From NCBI GenBank assembly GCA_964400675.1, contig CAYNVO010000003.1, positions 186,001-250,000 on the forward strand: 64,000 nt of DNA, in the 5' to 3' direction. This stretch comes from 9FT-COMBO-48-23 sp964400675. Lineage in GTDB: Bacteria; Chloroflexota; Dehalococcoidia; GIF9; UBA5629. Below are positions 15,440 to 24,196 of the stretch, piece after piece. The number at the start of each line of letters is the position of its first letter. Within the stretch, counting starts at the first letter, position 1. The notes below the pieces were generated by a model. That model was not told the origin of the DNA, ran no database searches, and saw nothing but the letters and a program-made list of their open reading frames with translations. The translations under genes and the position numbers were made by a program.

Positions 15440-16254
15440 TAGAACCCTGCTGCTTTATTTACTTCGTCGCTTAGATTGTATCCTGATATCTGCCTTCCCC
15501 GGCAGTCAAATACTCTACCAGATTCTATTTTAACCTCGCCTTGACCGAAGGCTTTTAAAGTCGACACAATAAGCGGGAACTCTCGCACCAGCCCATGCTG
15601 GCGGATTAGCTTAAAAAGTGCATTGCCTTCACCCTGCTCTCTTTTCATCTCAGCTACAGAGCGGCTTTCTGCTTCCCGCCAGTATCTTTCAAAAGGCTTA
15701 CCCCTGATGGGATAGGTGCAATAAGTTATCACCGGCCCTCTGTCCAATTCGGGCGTTACCAGATGCATCATTACCCCGGATTCAGTAGCTTTATTTTCAA
15801 TCAATGTCCAGATTACCTCCTGCCAGCTACCTTTAGGCCCCTGAGGGGTTGCCGGATGCAGATTAATCATATCATACCTGTGGCACATCTCTTCACCGAC
15901 GATAAGCATATAGCCGGCAAGCACACACAGGTCCGGGCTGAAGCCATTTAGCCTTTTTATAACCTCCCTGTCATACTCGAGTCGCCATTTTGGTAATGCT
16001 TCGCCATCTGTCTTATCCCTTATATCCTGCGAGCCTTTGAATTTATCTAAGGAAAAACAAATCAGTGGAATATGATAGTTTTGAACCAGATCAAGGAATA
16101 AGTCGCTCTCCTTCGCCTCACCAGACTCTCGATTACTAAAGACGAAAGCAATTTTGCCCTCGATCTCACCGGTGCTGACTTTCTGATCTACAACTTGCAG
16201 AAGTTGTCTTGCCGCCTCATCCCTGCCGGTGGAAAACCAACCGATGGTCAACAC
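15439..16254 (-). CDS. PurN-like formyltransferase
   Basis: A 271-residue protein with the formyltransferase fold (GART, Fmt or formyl hydrolase type). The catalytic triad is readable as Asn and His in MINLHPATPQGPKG and Asp in LVTPELDRGPVI, the arrangement of glycinamide ribonucleotide transformylase. It is longer than PurN (about 200 residues), with an extra C-terminal segment, and there are no purine genes nearby. A true PurN role is therefore uncertain and a formyl transfer to another amine is possible. The start is GTG 16254 behind AGGAGAGG. The gene begins 11 bases after the PHP gene and overlaps the HAD gene by one base. Confidence 0.82.
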   Translation of the reverse strand: MLTIGWFSTGRDEAARQLLQVVDQKVSTGEIEGKIAFVFSNRESGEAKESDLFLDLVQNYHIPLICFSLDKFKGSQDIRDKTDGEALPKWRLEYDREVIKRLNGFSPDLCVLAGYMLIVGEEMCHRYDMINLHPATPQGPKGSWQEVIWTLIENKATESGVMMHLVTPELDRGPVITYCTYPIRGKPFERYWREAESRSVAEMKREQGEGNALFKLIRQHGLVREFPLIVSTLKAFGQGEVKIESGRVFDCRGRQISGYNLSDEVNKAAGF

Positions 16255-16265
16255 GGTAACCTCTC

Positions 16266-16913
16266 CTAGGATAAGCGCTTCTTCAATCTGTTCCAGGTGC
16301 TGGCAAAATGAGCAGTCGGGTTTGTTCTGTTGCCGGAGATTTTTCCTTCAGCCAGTGAAGCCAGGAACTCGTCTTTGTTATTGAATTCCGGCATCTCGAC
16401 ATAGGCGTTGCCTATTTCAGGAAGCGTATGAGCATCGCTGCCAGCACTGGCAAGCTTACCATATTTATGTGCCATTTGAGCGGCTCTAGTTGAACTACGT
16501 GGCGAAAGGCTACGGGCATTGAAGACCTCGATAATATCAACATCAGGCATTATGTCCTCGAATACCTGGTCTCTAAACACCGATAAACGCAACCTGTCAT
16601 ACGGATGCGGAATACATACCAGCCCGTCCTGAGCTTTAATCTGCGCCACAGTCTCTTTTATGGACAATTTGCTGGGAATTTCCTGGCTGAGAAAGAATCC
16701 GATGACCTCACCATCCAAAGTCAGTATTTCCTCACCGACGATGATTGTAAATGGTGCCATTTCCTTCATCTTCAGTGCCCCAGCGATAGTGTTGTGGTCA
16801 GCTACACCGAGGCAGTTTATACCAACTTCCAGGCAACGCGAGATTATCTGCTCAAGAGGCATAGTACAATCCATAGAATAGGCGGTGTGGAGATGAAGGT
16901 CAGCTTTGATCAA
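16266..16913 (-). CDS. PHP-domain metal-dependent phosphoesterase
   Basis: A 215-residue PHP hydrolase with the full set of metal ligands: DLHLHTAYS (residues 4-12), GVADHNT near 37, the Glu of VGEE near 60, HPYD near 103 and GSDAH near 157. Such proteins act on phosphodiesters or phosphorylated small molecules (for example 3',5'-nucleoside bisphosphate or histidinol-phosphate relatives). The start is TTG 16913, four bases after the efp stop, so it is in the efp transcript. It is the first of four enzymes (PHP, formyltransferase, HAD, PfkB) with gaps of 11 bases or fewer. The substrate is unknown. Confidence 0.88.
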   Translation of the reverse strand: MIKADLHLHTAYSMDCTMPLEQIISRCLEVGINCLGVADHNTIAGALKMKEMAPFTIIVGEEILTLDGEVIGFFLSQEIPSKLSIKETVAQIKAQDGLVCIPHPYDRLRLSVFRDQVFEDIMPDVDIIEVFNARSLSPRSSTRAAQMAHKYGKLASAGSDAHTLPEIGNAYVEMPEFNNKDEFLASLAEGKISGNRTNPTAHFASTWNRLKKRLS

Positions 16914-16917
16914 AGGT

Positions 16918-17478
16918 TCAGCTTACCCTCTCTAGATATTCACCAGTGCGCGTATCAACCTTAATAGTATCGCCATTGTTTATGAAAAGGGGGACCTTAA
17001 TAGTAAGTCCTGTCTCAAGCTCAGCCGGTTTGGTGCCTGCTGAGGCTGTATCACCCTTGAAGCCGGGGCCTGTCTCGGTGACTTTAAGCTCCACCGAAAC
17101 GGGTAGTTGTATTCCTACGGATTTGCCTTTATGTGTCAGTATTTCCAGGTTCGACTCATCTTTCAAATAGTTCAGCGCGTCACCAAGCATCGATTTATCA
17201 AGAGGCATCTGCTCAAAGGTCTTAGTATCCATAAAATAGTAGAGGCTGCCCTCATTATAAAGGTATTGTGCAGGACGACGTTCCAAAAAAGCCCTGGTGA
17301 ACGTCTCACTGGCCTGGAAAGAGCGTTCAGTCGTATGACCAGCGCGAAGATCGCGAAGCTTCAGACGAACCTGAGCTGAGCCTCGACCTATCTTAATATG
17401 CTGGAAATCCAAGACCTGGTATAACTGCCCATCCAGTTCAATGGTTATGCCTCTTTTTAATTCTCCAGCATCAATCAT
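16918..17478 (-). CDS. efp: Translation elongation factor P, arginine type
   Basis: A 186-residue, three-domain factor that binds between the P and E sites and relieves ribosome stalling at proline runs. The KOW-like domain I holds the modification loop: where E. coli has PGKG with Lys34, this protein reads IGRGSAQ with Arg32. Domains II and III are standard (LDKSMLG; the C-terminal IKVDTRTGEYLER). A GGAGG site precedes ATG 17478. Arginine at this position is known from rhamnosylated EF-P (EarP systems); no EarP or EpmA/EpmB gene is in the window. The gene lies 15 bases after the M24 peptidase stop in the same direction, an order often seen because PepQ-type peptidases and EF-P both concern proline. 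Confidence 0.95.
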   Translation of the reverse strand: MIDAGELKRGITIELDGQLYQVLDFQHIKIGRGSAQVRLKLRDLRAGHTTERSFQASETFTRAFLERRPAQYLYNEGSLYYFMDTKTFEQMPLDKSMLGDALNYLKDESNLEILTHKGKSVGIQLPVSVELKVTETGPGFKGDTASAGTKPAELETGLTIKVPLFINNGDTIKVDTRTGEYLERVS

Positions 17479-17493
17479 AAGGTGACTGTCCTC

Positions 17494-18570
17494 CTAACAA
17501 GTGTGTGCTATCTTCTCCGCCATGGTAAGAGCTTTGATTTTGCCTTCCCCCATAACAACTGTATCCTCAATTCTAACTCCACCCCAGCCAGCGATATAAA
17601 TTCCAGGCTCTATGGTAAAAACCATGCCATCGATTAGCAAATCTGACGAATTAGGGCCAAGCCTGGGCGATTCGTGAGTCTCCAAGCCGACACCATGACC
17701 CAATCCATGCCCGAAGGCATCTCCATAATCCGCCTGTTCGATAACTGTCCGGGCTAGTTGGTCAGCCTGGTCACCGTTCATGCCAGCCACTATTGTTGCC
17801 AGGGCAGTTAATTGTGCACCCAAAACAATATCATAAATCTTAGAAAATGTCTTGTCGTCATCGCCTAGAAAAAAGGTCCGGCTTAAATCACTGCAGTAGC
17901 CGTTAACCCGCGCCCCCAAATCGACCACCACAGGCACATTTTCAAGAATAGTCTGTTCTGATGGCCTGGCATGTGGCAAAGCCGAATTAGGACCGGAAGC
18001 CACAATAATGTCGAAAGGAACCGTCTGGCTGCCTTTCTCTCGGAGGAATTTCTCCAACTCCCAGGCTACATCTTTTTCACTCACTCCGGGACGTAGCACT
18101 AATTTGGCATGGTCAAAAGCAGCATCGGCTAGCTTAACTGCCTCGGCTATAAACTTCAATTCCTCAGGCTCCTTTACAGCGCGAATGGACTCAACCATGC
18201 CGATGGTCGGAATAAGCTGAAATTGGTAGCCATCATCGCTTATCTTTTTACATAGTTGCTGGTAAATAACAAAAGGAAGTCGGTCAGCTTCGAAGCCAAC
18301 CCTCTTGAAGCCTAAATCTGAAGTTAATTTAGTTAACCATGTCGCCATGTCACCTTTTATGTGAATCACATCAAAATCGGGCGCCTCCTTTCTAGCTTGC
18401 TCCACATAACGAAAGTCCACGGCTAAGTAGGCATTACTATCGGAAATCAGCAGCCAACCAGATGAGCCGGTAAAACCAGAGAGATAGCGCCGGTTCTCCT
18501 GTTGAGAAACTACAAGAACATCCAGTTCCTTTTGTTTTAAACCCTGCCTTAGTTTTTGCAGCCGACTCAT
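17494..18570 (-). CDS. pepQ: Xaa-Pro dipeptidase/aminopeptidase (M24 family)
   Basis: A 358-residue cytoplasmic peptidase that removes residues next to proline. An N-terminal creatinase-like domain (1-130, with VVSQQENRRYLSGFTGSSG) precedes the pita-bread catalytic domain. The five metal ligands are visible: Asp in VVDLGARVNGYCSD (two), His in AFGHGLGHGVGL, Glu in TIEPGIY and Glu in VRIEDTV. The length is normal for bacterial PepQ/YpdF-type enzymes. It is encoded between aroQ and efp on the minus strand, 10 bases after aroQ. Whether it cleaves dipeptides or longer peptides cannot be decided from sequence. Confidence 0.93.
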   Translation of the reverse strand: MSRLQKLRQGLKQKELDVLVVSQQENRRYLSGFTGSSGWLLISDSNAYLAVDFRYVEQARKEAPDFDVIHIKGDMATWLTKLTSDLGFKRVGFEADRLPFVIYQQLCKKISDDGYQFQLIPTIGMVESIRAVKEPEELKFIAEAVKLADAAFDHAKLVLRPGVSEKDVAWELEKFLREKGSQTVPFDIIVASGPNSALPHARPSEQTILENVPVVVDLGARVNGYCSDLSRTFFLGDDDKTFSKIYDIVLGAQLTALATIVAGMNGDQADQLARTVIEQADYGDAFGHGLGHGVGLETHESPRLGPNSSDLLIDGMVFTIEPGIYIAGWGGVRIEDTVVMGEGKIKALTMAEKIAHTC

Positions 18571-18580
18571 TGCTAAGTTT

Positions 18581-19012
18581 TTACCTTAAGTCACTAACTA
18601 AAACTCGCAGCGCAGCAACATACCCCTGCCAACCCAGACCGGTGATTTGCCCTTTGGCAATAGGGGCAATGACCGATTCTGTTCGCCAATCTTCACGAGC
18701 ATAGATGTTGGACAGATGAACTTCAATAACTGGCAAGCCACTGTCAGCCAGAGCATCACACAAGGAAAAACCATAGTGAGTTAGCGCACCGGGATTTATG
18801 ATTATGCCGCTGGATTTAGGAGCATTCTTCTGGATAAAGTCAATGATCTCACCCTCGCTATTAGATTGAAAGGTAACTAAATCTATGCCCAGTTTTCCCC
18901 CTTCTTTTTTTAAAACGGCATCAATCTGTGACAATGTCTTATCACCATAAACAGCCTTATTTCGCTTGCCTAACATGTTGAGGTTTGGTCCGTTGATAAC
19001 CAAAATTTTCAT
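18581..19012 (-). CDS. aroQ: 3-dehydroquinate dehydratase, type II
   Basis: This 143-residue enzyme of the shikimate pathway dehydrates 3-dehydroquinate to 3-dehydroshikimate. Type II hallmarks are present: INGPNLNMLGKRN at residues 5-17 with the active-site loop and Tyr at YGDKTL, NPGALTHYGFSL near 73, and EVHLSNIYARE with the catalytic His near 99. The usual dodecamer-forming length is kept. The start ATG overlaps the topA stop by four bases. Other shikimate genes in the window are aroA and tyrA at 47-49 kb, in a separate operon. Confidence 0.96.
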   Translation of the reverse strand: MKILVINGPNLNMLGKRNKAVYGDKTLSQIDAVLKKEGGKLGIDLVTFQSNSEGEIIDFIQKNAPKSSGIIINPGALTHYGFSLCDALADSGLPVIEVHLSNIYAREDWRTESVIAPIAKGQITGLGWQGYVAALRVLVSDLR

Positions 19013-21135
19013 TTCGCCGCTCCTATTTTTTCTAACTCTTCCACTTTATCTTTGTATTCGCAGGCGGTGCATTTCACCCACCCTTCTCTATATGTAATTA
19101 GCATCTTGCCACACTGAGGACAGGGCTGTGGGACCGGCTTGCGGTTAACTGCAAATTGGCACTTCGGGAAGCCACTGCAACCATAAAAAACACGTTTTTT
19201 CTTGGTTTTCCTCTCCACCAGATCTTTGCCGCACTGCGGACAAAGCACCCCGGTTTTAACTAGGAAAGGCATAGTCTTCTTGCAGTCGGGATAACCGCTA
19301 CAGGCTAGAAACTTGCCGAAACGTCCTGTCTTTATTACCATAGGGCGACCACATTCGGGGCAGATTTCCTCTGTCGGCTTAACAATTATTATCTTTTCTA
19401 TTTTATCTGAGGCCCGATTCAGTGTTTCTTCAAATGGTGTATAAAAATCTTTCAGGACTGACACCCATCCTCTCTCACCACGAGCGATTTCATCCAGCTC
19501 CTCCTCAAGTTGAGCCGTGAAATCAAGGTCGACGATACCAGGAAAGTGCTGGGCTAAGAGGTCGCTTACAATAAAACCTATCTCATCGGGGCAAAGCCTG
19601 CCACCCTCTTTATATACATAACCTCTTTCCTGAATAGTAGATATAATTGGAGCATAGGTGCTTGGGCGTCCGATTCCCCTTTGTTCCAGCGCTTTTATCA
19701 ACGTAGCCTCATTATACCGAAGCGGTGGCTGGGTAAAACGCTGTTCCGGGAAGAGTCCCAATAGCACCAGTTTGTCACCTGCTTGTAATCCCGGAAGGGA
19801 AACTGCCTTTTCCTCTTCTGTGTCCTCATCCTTCCCTTCACTATACAAAGTGATAAAACCGGGGAACTTTACTACTGAGCTGCTTGTTCTCAACAGATAT
19901 CCCTTTTGTGGTTCAGGACATTTTGCGTCTATCTCCACAGCGGTATTTTCCATTGATGCCGCTGCCATCTGACTTGCTACCATCCGTTTCCAGATAAGCT
20001 CATAAAGCTTAAGCTGTTCCGGTTTGAGATAGGAACGAATTTGCTCAGGTTCCCGGTGAATTCTCGTAGGCCGAATAGCCTCATGTGCCTCCTGTGCCCA
20101 CTTACCTTTCTTGCCAAAAGAACGCGGATGCGCAGGCACAAAGCGAGCACCATATTTGGTGTTTATAAAGTCTCTAGTCTCAGCTATGGCGCTGGCAGCC
20201 ACATGCGTAGAATCAGTGCGCATGTAGGTAATCAACCCCACCGAACCCTCTTTACCCAAAGGAATCCCTTCATAAAGCTGTTGAGCAATAAGCATGGTGC
20301 GCTGAGCAGTGAATCGTAGCTTGCGCCAGGCTTCCTGCTGCATGGTACTGGTGATAAACGGTGGCGCCGGCTGGCGAGCCATCTCTTTTACTGTCACCTT
20401 TTTGACCACATAGCCAGCCCTCTTCAACTCATCTTCAATTCTCCGGGATTCCTTTTGATTCGGTATCTCAATCTTTGTGCCGTCAGCCAGGCTTACAAGC
20501 AACGCTCTGAAACCGGCCTTCGGAGTTGCTGGCAACCCCTTGGCCAATTCAGCTTCAATGGTCCAGTACTCCATGATAACAAATTTTTGTATTTCTCGCT
20601 CACGGTCGACAATTATTCTCAAGGCTGCTGACTGAACTCTGCCGGCGGAAAGCCCTCTTTGTACCTTTCGCCACAACAACGGGCTCAGCTTATATCCAAC
20701 CAATCTGTCCAGGAGACGCCGCGCCTGTTGAGCATCAACAAGGTTCATATCAATAGAGCGAGGACTGCGAAAAGCCTTCTCCACAGCCTCTTTAGTTATC
20801 TCGTGAAAGACAACCCTGTGTACGGGAACTTTGCTGTTATCTAGCTTAATGGCTTCAAGCAAATGCCAGGAAATTGCTTCGCCTTCACGATCAGGGTCAG
20901 TGGCCAGATAAATCGCTGAGGCACCACCAGCCGACTTCTTTAGCTCATTGATTACGCTTCTTCTCTGCTTTATCATCACATATTTGGGAGCAAAGTCATT
21001 GGTTACATCTATGCCTAGCTCGCTTCTGGGCAGGTCACGCAAATGCCCCAGTGTTGCCTTGATAGCATAGTCTGCACCCAGTATTCTGCTTATCGTTCTT
21101 GACTTGGCTGGTGATTCCACAACAACAAGTTTCAT
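19009..21135 (-). CDS. topA: DNA topoisomerase I
   Basis: A 708-residue type IA topoisomerase that relaxes negative supercoils. The TOPRIM domain is at the N-terminus (VVVESPAKSRTI; DPDREGEAI near residue 112). The catalytic Tyr lies in LITYMRTDST near residue 300. Three C-terminal zinc ribbons follow from about 585: CPECG...CSGYPDC, CPQCG...CSGFPKC and CPQCG...CTAC; the third is truncated but keeps four Cys. Domain order and length are standard. It is followed by aroQ with a four-base overlap and preceded by dprA with a 9-base gap, a topA-dprA pairing that is widespread in bacteria. Confidence 0.97.
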   Translation of the reverse strand: MKLVVVESPAKSRTISRILGADYAIKATLGHLRDLPRSELGIDVTNDFAPKYVMIKQRRSVINELKKSAGGASAIYLATDPDREGEAISWHLLEAIKLDNSKVPVHRVVFHEITKEAVEKAFRSPRSIDMNLVDAQQARRLLDRLVGYKLSPLLWRKVQRGLSAGRVQSAALRIIVDREREIQKFVIMEYWTIEAELAKGLPATPKAGFRALLVSLADGTKIEIPNQKESRRIEDELKRAGYVVKKVTVKEMARQPAPPFITSTMQQEAWRKLRFTAQRTMLIAQQLYEGIPLGKEGSVGLITYMRTDSTHVAASAIAETRDFINTKYGARFVPAHPRSFGKKGKWAQEAHEAIRPTRIHREPEQIRSYLKPEQLKLYELIWKRMVASQMAAASMENTAVEIDAKCPEPQKGYLLRTSSSVVKFPGFITLYSEGKDEDTEEEKAVSLPGLQAGDKLVLLGLFPEQRFTQPPLRYNEATLIKALEQRGIGRPSTYAPIISTIQERGYVYKEGGRLCPDEIGFIVSDLLAQHFPGIVDLDFTAQLEEELDEIARGERGWVSVLKDFYTPFEETLNRASDKIEKIIIVKPTEEICPECGRPMVIKTGRFGKFLACSGYPDCKKTMPFLVKTGVLCPQCGKDLVERKTKKKRVFYGCSGFPKCQFAVNRKPVPQPCPQCGKMLITYREGWVKCTACEYKDKVEELEKIGAAK

Positions 21136-21144
21136 TGATTCAAA

Positions 21145-22266
21145 TTACCTTGCAGCTTGATATTCTTCCTTCATCTCTCTGGCCAGCACGTAGTTCATAC
21201 CGCCAACTTGCTTGACCATCCCCTTGAGTTCCATCATTGTTAGAGCGCTGCTAACCAGAGCTGCCGCCAGTCCACTATTCCGGCAAATCTCATCAATATG
21301 AGCCGGCTCACGACTCAGTTGTTTTAGCAGCAACGATTCAGTCTTATCGGCAGGCAGAAGCTCTTTCATCTCCAATTGCTGTGCCATCATGGCCAGATTA
21401 AGCTCCTCTAGAATATCAACATAATTACGAACCAGCTTCGCACCTTCTTGAATAAGATTATTTGTCCCTCTGCTGGCTGGAGATAGAATACTGCCCGGGA
21501 CGGCGAAGACTTCACGGTTCTGCTCCAATGCCTGATTAGCCGTGATTAATGCCCCGCTGCTTTCACCGGCTTCTATCACCAGAACACCAAGGCTCAGCCC
21601 GCTCATAATCCTGTTTCGCCTTGGGAAATTATCGGCTTTGGGTCTGGTGCCCAGAGGATATTCGCTTATTAAAGCGCCATGCTCCATAATCTCTCGGGCT
21701 AGCTTTGCATTTTCTGCTGGATACACGATGTCCAATCCGCAACCGAAGACAGCAATAGTCCTGGCGCCGGCCCCCAGTGCAGCTCGGTGAGCTATAGAAT
21801 CGATTCCTTTAGCCAGGCCGCTAACGATAGTGATTCCATTCCGAGCCAGGTCAGTAACAATCTCTTCGGTCACCTGACGTCCATATACAGTAGCTCGACG
21901 GGTGCCGACTACAGCCAAGCAACATTCATCTTCAGGCAGCAGGGTGCCTCTGAAATAAAGCACCGGTGGATAATCATAAATTTCCTTCAGTCTCTGTGGG
22001 TAGGCCAATGAATCACAGGTAAGCGCTTTGACCTTATATTGCTCCATGCCGTCCATCTCGACATCCGGCGAAATCCTGGGCCGAAGATTCACGATATTAT
22101 CTACAGTTTTTGAATCAAGCCCGGCTCTTTTCAGTTCGGCAGCCGGGGCTTTCCAGGCATGTTCCAGAGTAGTGAAATGCCCCAATAGCTGCGAGATTTT
22201 CACCCGACCGATGCCTGGCATCCTGGAGAAGCCTACCCAATATTTCAGCTCGTTATTCTTCACCAT
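21145..22266 (-). CDS. dprA: DNA-processing protein DprA/Smf
   Basis: A 373-residue protein that loads RecA on incoming single-stranded DNA during transformation. An N-terminal helix-hairpin-helix-like region (MPGIGRVKISQLL) precedes the extended Rossmann fold, with VGTRRATVYGRQ, VSGLAKGIDSIAH, GCGLDIVYP, SEYPLG and NFPRRNRIMSGLS. A DprA winged helix is at the C-terminus. I prefer ATG 22266 over ATG 22326, because the extra N-terminal 20 residues are unlike the family and reach toward the tRNA genes; no strong ribosome site supports either. No other competence gene is in the window. Confidence 0.94.
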   Translation of the reverse strand: MVKNNELKYWVGFSRMPGIGRVKISQLLGHFTTLEHAWKAPAAELKRAGLDSKTVDNIVNLRPRISPDVEMDGMEQYKVKALTCDSLAYPQRLKEIYDYPPVLYFRGTLLPEDECCLAVVGTRRATVYGRQVTEEIVTDLARNGITIVSGLAKGIDSIAHRAALGAGARTIAVFGCGLDIVYPAENAKLAREIMEHGALISEYPLGTRPKADNFPRRNRIMSGLSLGVLVIEAGESSGALITANQALEQNREVFAVPGSILSPASRGTNNLIQEGAKLVRNYVDILEELNLAMMAQQLEMKELLPADKTESLLLKQLSREPAHIDEICRNSGLAAALVSSALTMMELKGMVKQVGGMNYVLAREMKEEYQAAR

Positions 22267-22362
22267 TCGAGTTGAAACATTGTAGCATAGGCAATATAGG
22301 CAAACAACGGTCAGTTGACAAGGCACCTGTCAATATCAACAAAAACATGGGATTGATGATAG

Positions 22363-22452
<90 letters not shown>

Positions 22453-22459
22453 ATGAGCC

Positions 22460-22546
22460 TGGCGGAGAGGGTGGGATTCGAACCCACGAGGCTAATCGCC
22501 CACCGCTTTTCGAGAGCGGCACCATAAACCACTCGGACACCTCTCC
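22460..22546 (-). tRNA. tRNA-Ser (CGA)
   Basis: It has the same acceptor and T arm as the neighbouring serine tRNA, the anticodon stem CCGCT/AGCGG with loop CTCGAAA (anticodon CGA), a long variable arm and an encoded CCA. The two genes are 7 bases apart and clearly a duplicated, diverged pair. Confidence 0.95.
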
Positions 22547-22603
22547 GCGAGCATGTAGATTATATCATTCTTAATCACAGTGGCAAAAGATATTGTGTTT
22601 TGA

Positions 22604-22632
22604 TTGTAGCAATAGTTGTGACATGTTATAAT
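22604..22632 (+). promoter_or_regulatory. Sigma-A-type promoter for the decarboxylase gamma/beta genes
   Basis: TTGTAG (22604-22609), a 17-bp spacer and TATAAT (22627-22632) lie 33 bp upstream of the small-subunit ATG, in the gap between the divergent tRNA-Ser genes and this operon. Confidence 0.6.
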
Positions 22633-22665
22633 CCGCAACTTATAGGATAGCTGAGGAAATATGTG

Positions 22666-22821
22666 ATGTTAGATTGGAGTTTAGCCATACGAATAGCCAG
22701 CTTTGGTTTTCTAACAGTCTTTGCAGTTCTCGGCGTTTTGTCCTTTACACTATGGCTTGTAAACCTGGCAGTTTGCAAAATCATTGGTGGGCGGGGAAAG
22801 GCAAAGTCAATACATAAATAG
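22666..22821 (+). CDS. Small single-span membrane protein, OadG-like decarboxylase gamma subunit
   Basis: A 51-residue protein at ATG 22666. Residues about 8-40 form one hydrophobic span (IASFGFLTVFAVLGVLS and on), followed by a short positively charged tail GRGKAKSIHK. Size, topology and place directly before the beta-subunit gene match the gamma subunit of sodium-pumping oxaloacetate/methylmalonyl-CoA/glutaconyl-CoA decarboxylases, which tethers the cytoplasmic carboxyltransferase to the membrane beta subunit. The His/Pro-rich zinc-binding tail of classical OadG is lacking, so the minimal anchor form is suggested. The stop is 10 bases before the beta-subunit ATG. Confidence 0.7.
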   Translation: MLDWSLAIRIASFGFLTVFAVLGVLSFTLWLVNLAVCKIIGGRGKAKSIHK

Positions 22822-22831
22822 TCTAAAAATT

Positions 22832-23947
22832 ATGGAACTATTCGAGACTGGTTTTAGCGCATTTTACTGGGGGCACCTGGTCATGTGGCTTATCGCCTTC
22901 GGCTTTATATATCTGGGCATTGCCAAAAAGTATGAACCACTATTACTGATCCCAATAGGTTTTGGCATGCTGCTTGCCAACCTGCCGTTGGGGGGATTAT
23001 TTGATTATGTAGACGGAATACCTGAAGGATTGCTAGCAAAGATTTTCACCTATCTAATTGCTGGTGAAATAGTCCCATGTCTTATATTTCTCGGTTTAGG
23101 AGCTATGACCGATTTTGGCCCACTTATCGCAAATCCTAAAACCTTGCTTCTGGGTGCCGCAGCACAATTCGGAGTTTATTTTGTCTTTTTTGTTTCGCTT
23201 TTCTTTGGCTTTAATATTCAAGAGGCTTGTTCCATCGGTATTATTGGCGGAGCTGATGGGCCAACTGCTATTTATTTATCTGCCAATCTAGCTCCACATC
23301 TACTGGGCACGGTTGCAATAGCTGCATACTCTTATATGGCAATGGTACCTCTTATTCAACCACCAGTAATAAAAGCTCTGACTACAAAAAAGGAACGAGC
23401 CATTTATATGGAGCCACAATTAAGAGAGGTATCGACAATAGAGAGAATTCTCTTTCCAGTGGTAGGGGCCATAGTTATCATATTGCTTGTTCCTAAATCA
23501 GCACCTCTCATTGGCATGTTCATGTTTGGTAATCTACTGCTGGTCAGTGGAGTTACTGACAGATTAGCTAAGACCGCCGGCGAAGCCTTTATTGATATCT
23601 TGGTTATTCTGCTGGGTATATCCGTCGGGGCATCAATGCCAGCAGAACTATTTCTGAAACCACAGACTTTATTTATTTTCTTTCTAGGTATATTGGCTTT
23701 CGCAGTTTCTACTGCTGGTGGAGTGCTTCTGGGTAAAATGATGAACGCCCTGTCAAAGGAGCCAATTAACCCAATGATAGGCGCTGCCGGGGTTTCCGCA
23801 GTGCCTATGTCGGCCCGTGTAGTCCAAAAACTGGGGCAGGAGGCAAATCCCAGAAACTTCCTCTTGATGCATGCTATGGGACCAAACATAGCTGGCGTTA
23901 TCGGGACAGCTATAGCTGCTGGCATATTTCTGAGCATGGTAGGATAA
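22832..23947 (+). CDS. Sodium-pumping decarboxylase beta subunit (OadB/GcdB/MmdB family)
   Basis: A 371-residue integral membrane protein with about nine to eleven hydrophobic segments. It holds the family hallmark GGADGPTAIYLSANLAP near residue 145 (containing the Asp needed for Na+-coupled decarboxylation) and the C-terminal GAAGVSAVPMSAR and HAMGPNIAGVIG motifs. The ATG at 22832 is preferred over an upstream GTG because the protein then begins at the usual MELFETGFSAFY; there is no clear ribosome site, so coupling to the gamma gene is likely. Beta and gamma form the membrane part that exports Na+ as a carboxybiotin is decarboxylated. No alpha (carboxyltransferase) or biotin carrier gene is adjacent, so the substrate is undetermined. 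Confidence 0.92.
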   Translation: MELFETGFSAFYWGHLVMWLIAFGFIYLGIAKKYEPLLLIPIGFGMLLANLPLGGLFDYVDGIPEGLLAKIFTYLIAGEIVPCLIFLGLGAMTDFGPLIANPKTLLLGAAAQFGVYFVFFVSLFFGFNIQEACSIGIIGGADGPTAIYLSANLAPHLLGTVAIAAYSYMAMVPLIQPPVIKALTTKKERAIYMEPQLREVSTIERILFPVVGAIVIILLVPKSAPLIGMFMFGNLLLVSGVTDRLAKTAGEAFIDILVILLGISVGASMPAELFLKPQTLFIFFLGILAFAVSTAGGVLLGKMMNALSKEPINPMIGAAGVSAVPMSARVVQKLGQEANPRNFLLMHAMGPNIAGVIGTAIAAGIFLSMVG

Positions 23948-24196
23948 CCAAGTAAATAGAGGAACGGTTAGCTTCCATAATGCCAGCATCAGTCATACTG
24001 CAATCCAATTAGCTTTGCAGGCAACCTCAAAGGCACATATTTACATGGAGAAATACGTTATGCTATGATTTCACTTTACCACCCGCAAATTGCTATTATT
24101 CAAACCAGAAGCAGGATGCAATATCATCTCTAGTAACTGAAGACACCATGCTGATGCTGGTACCCATGTTCAGATAGTCCAAAACAGATATTACTC

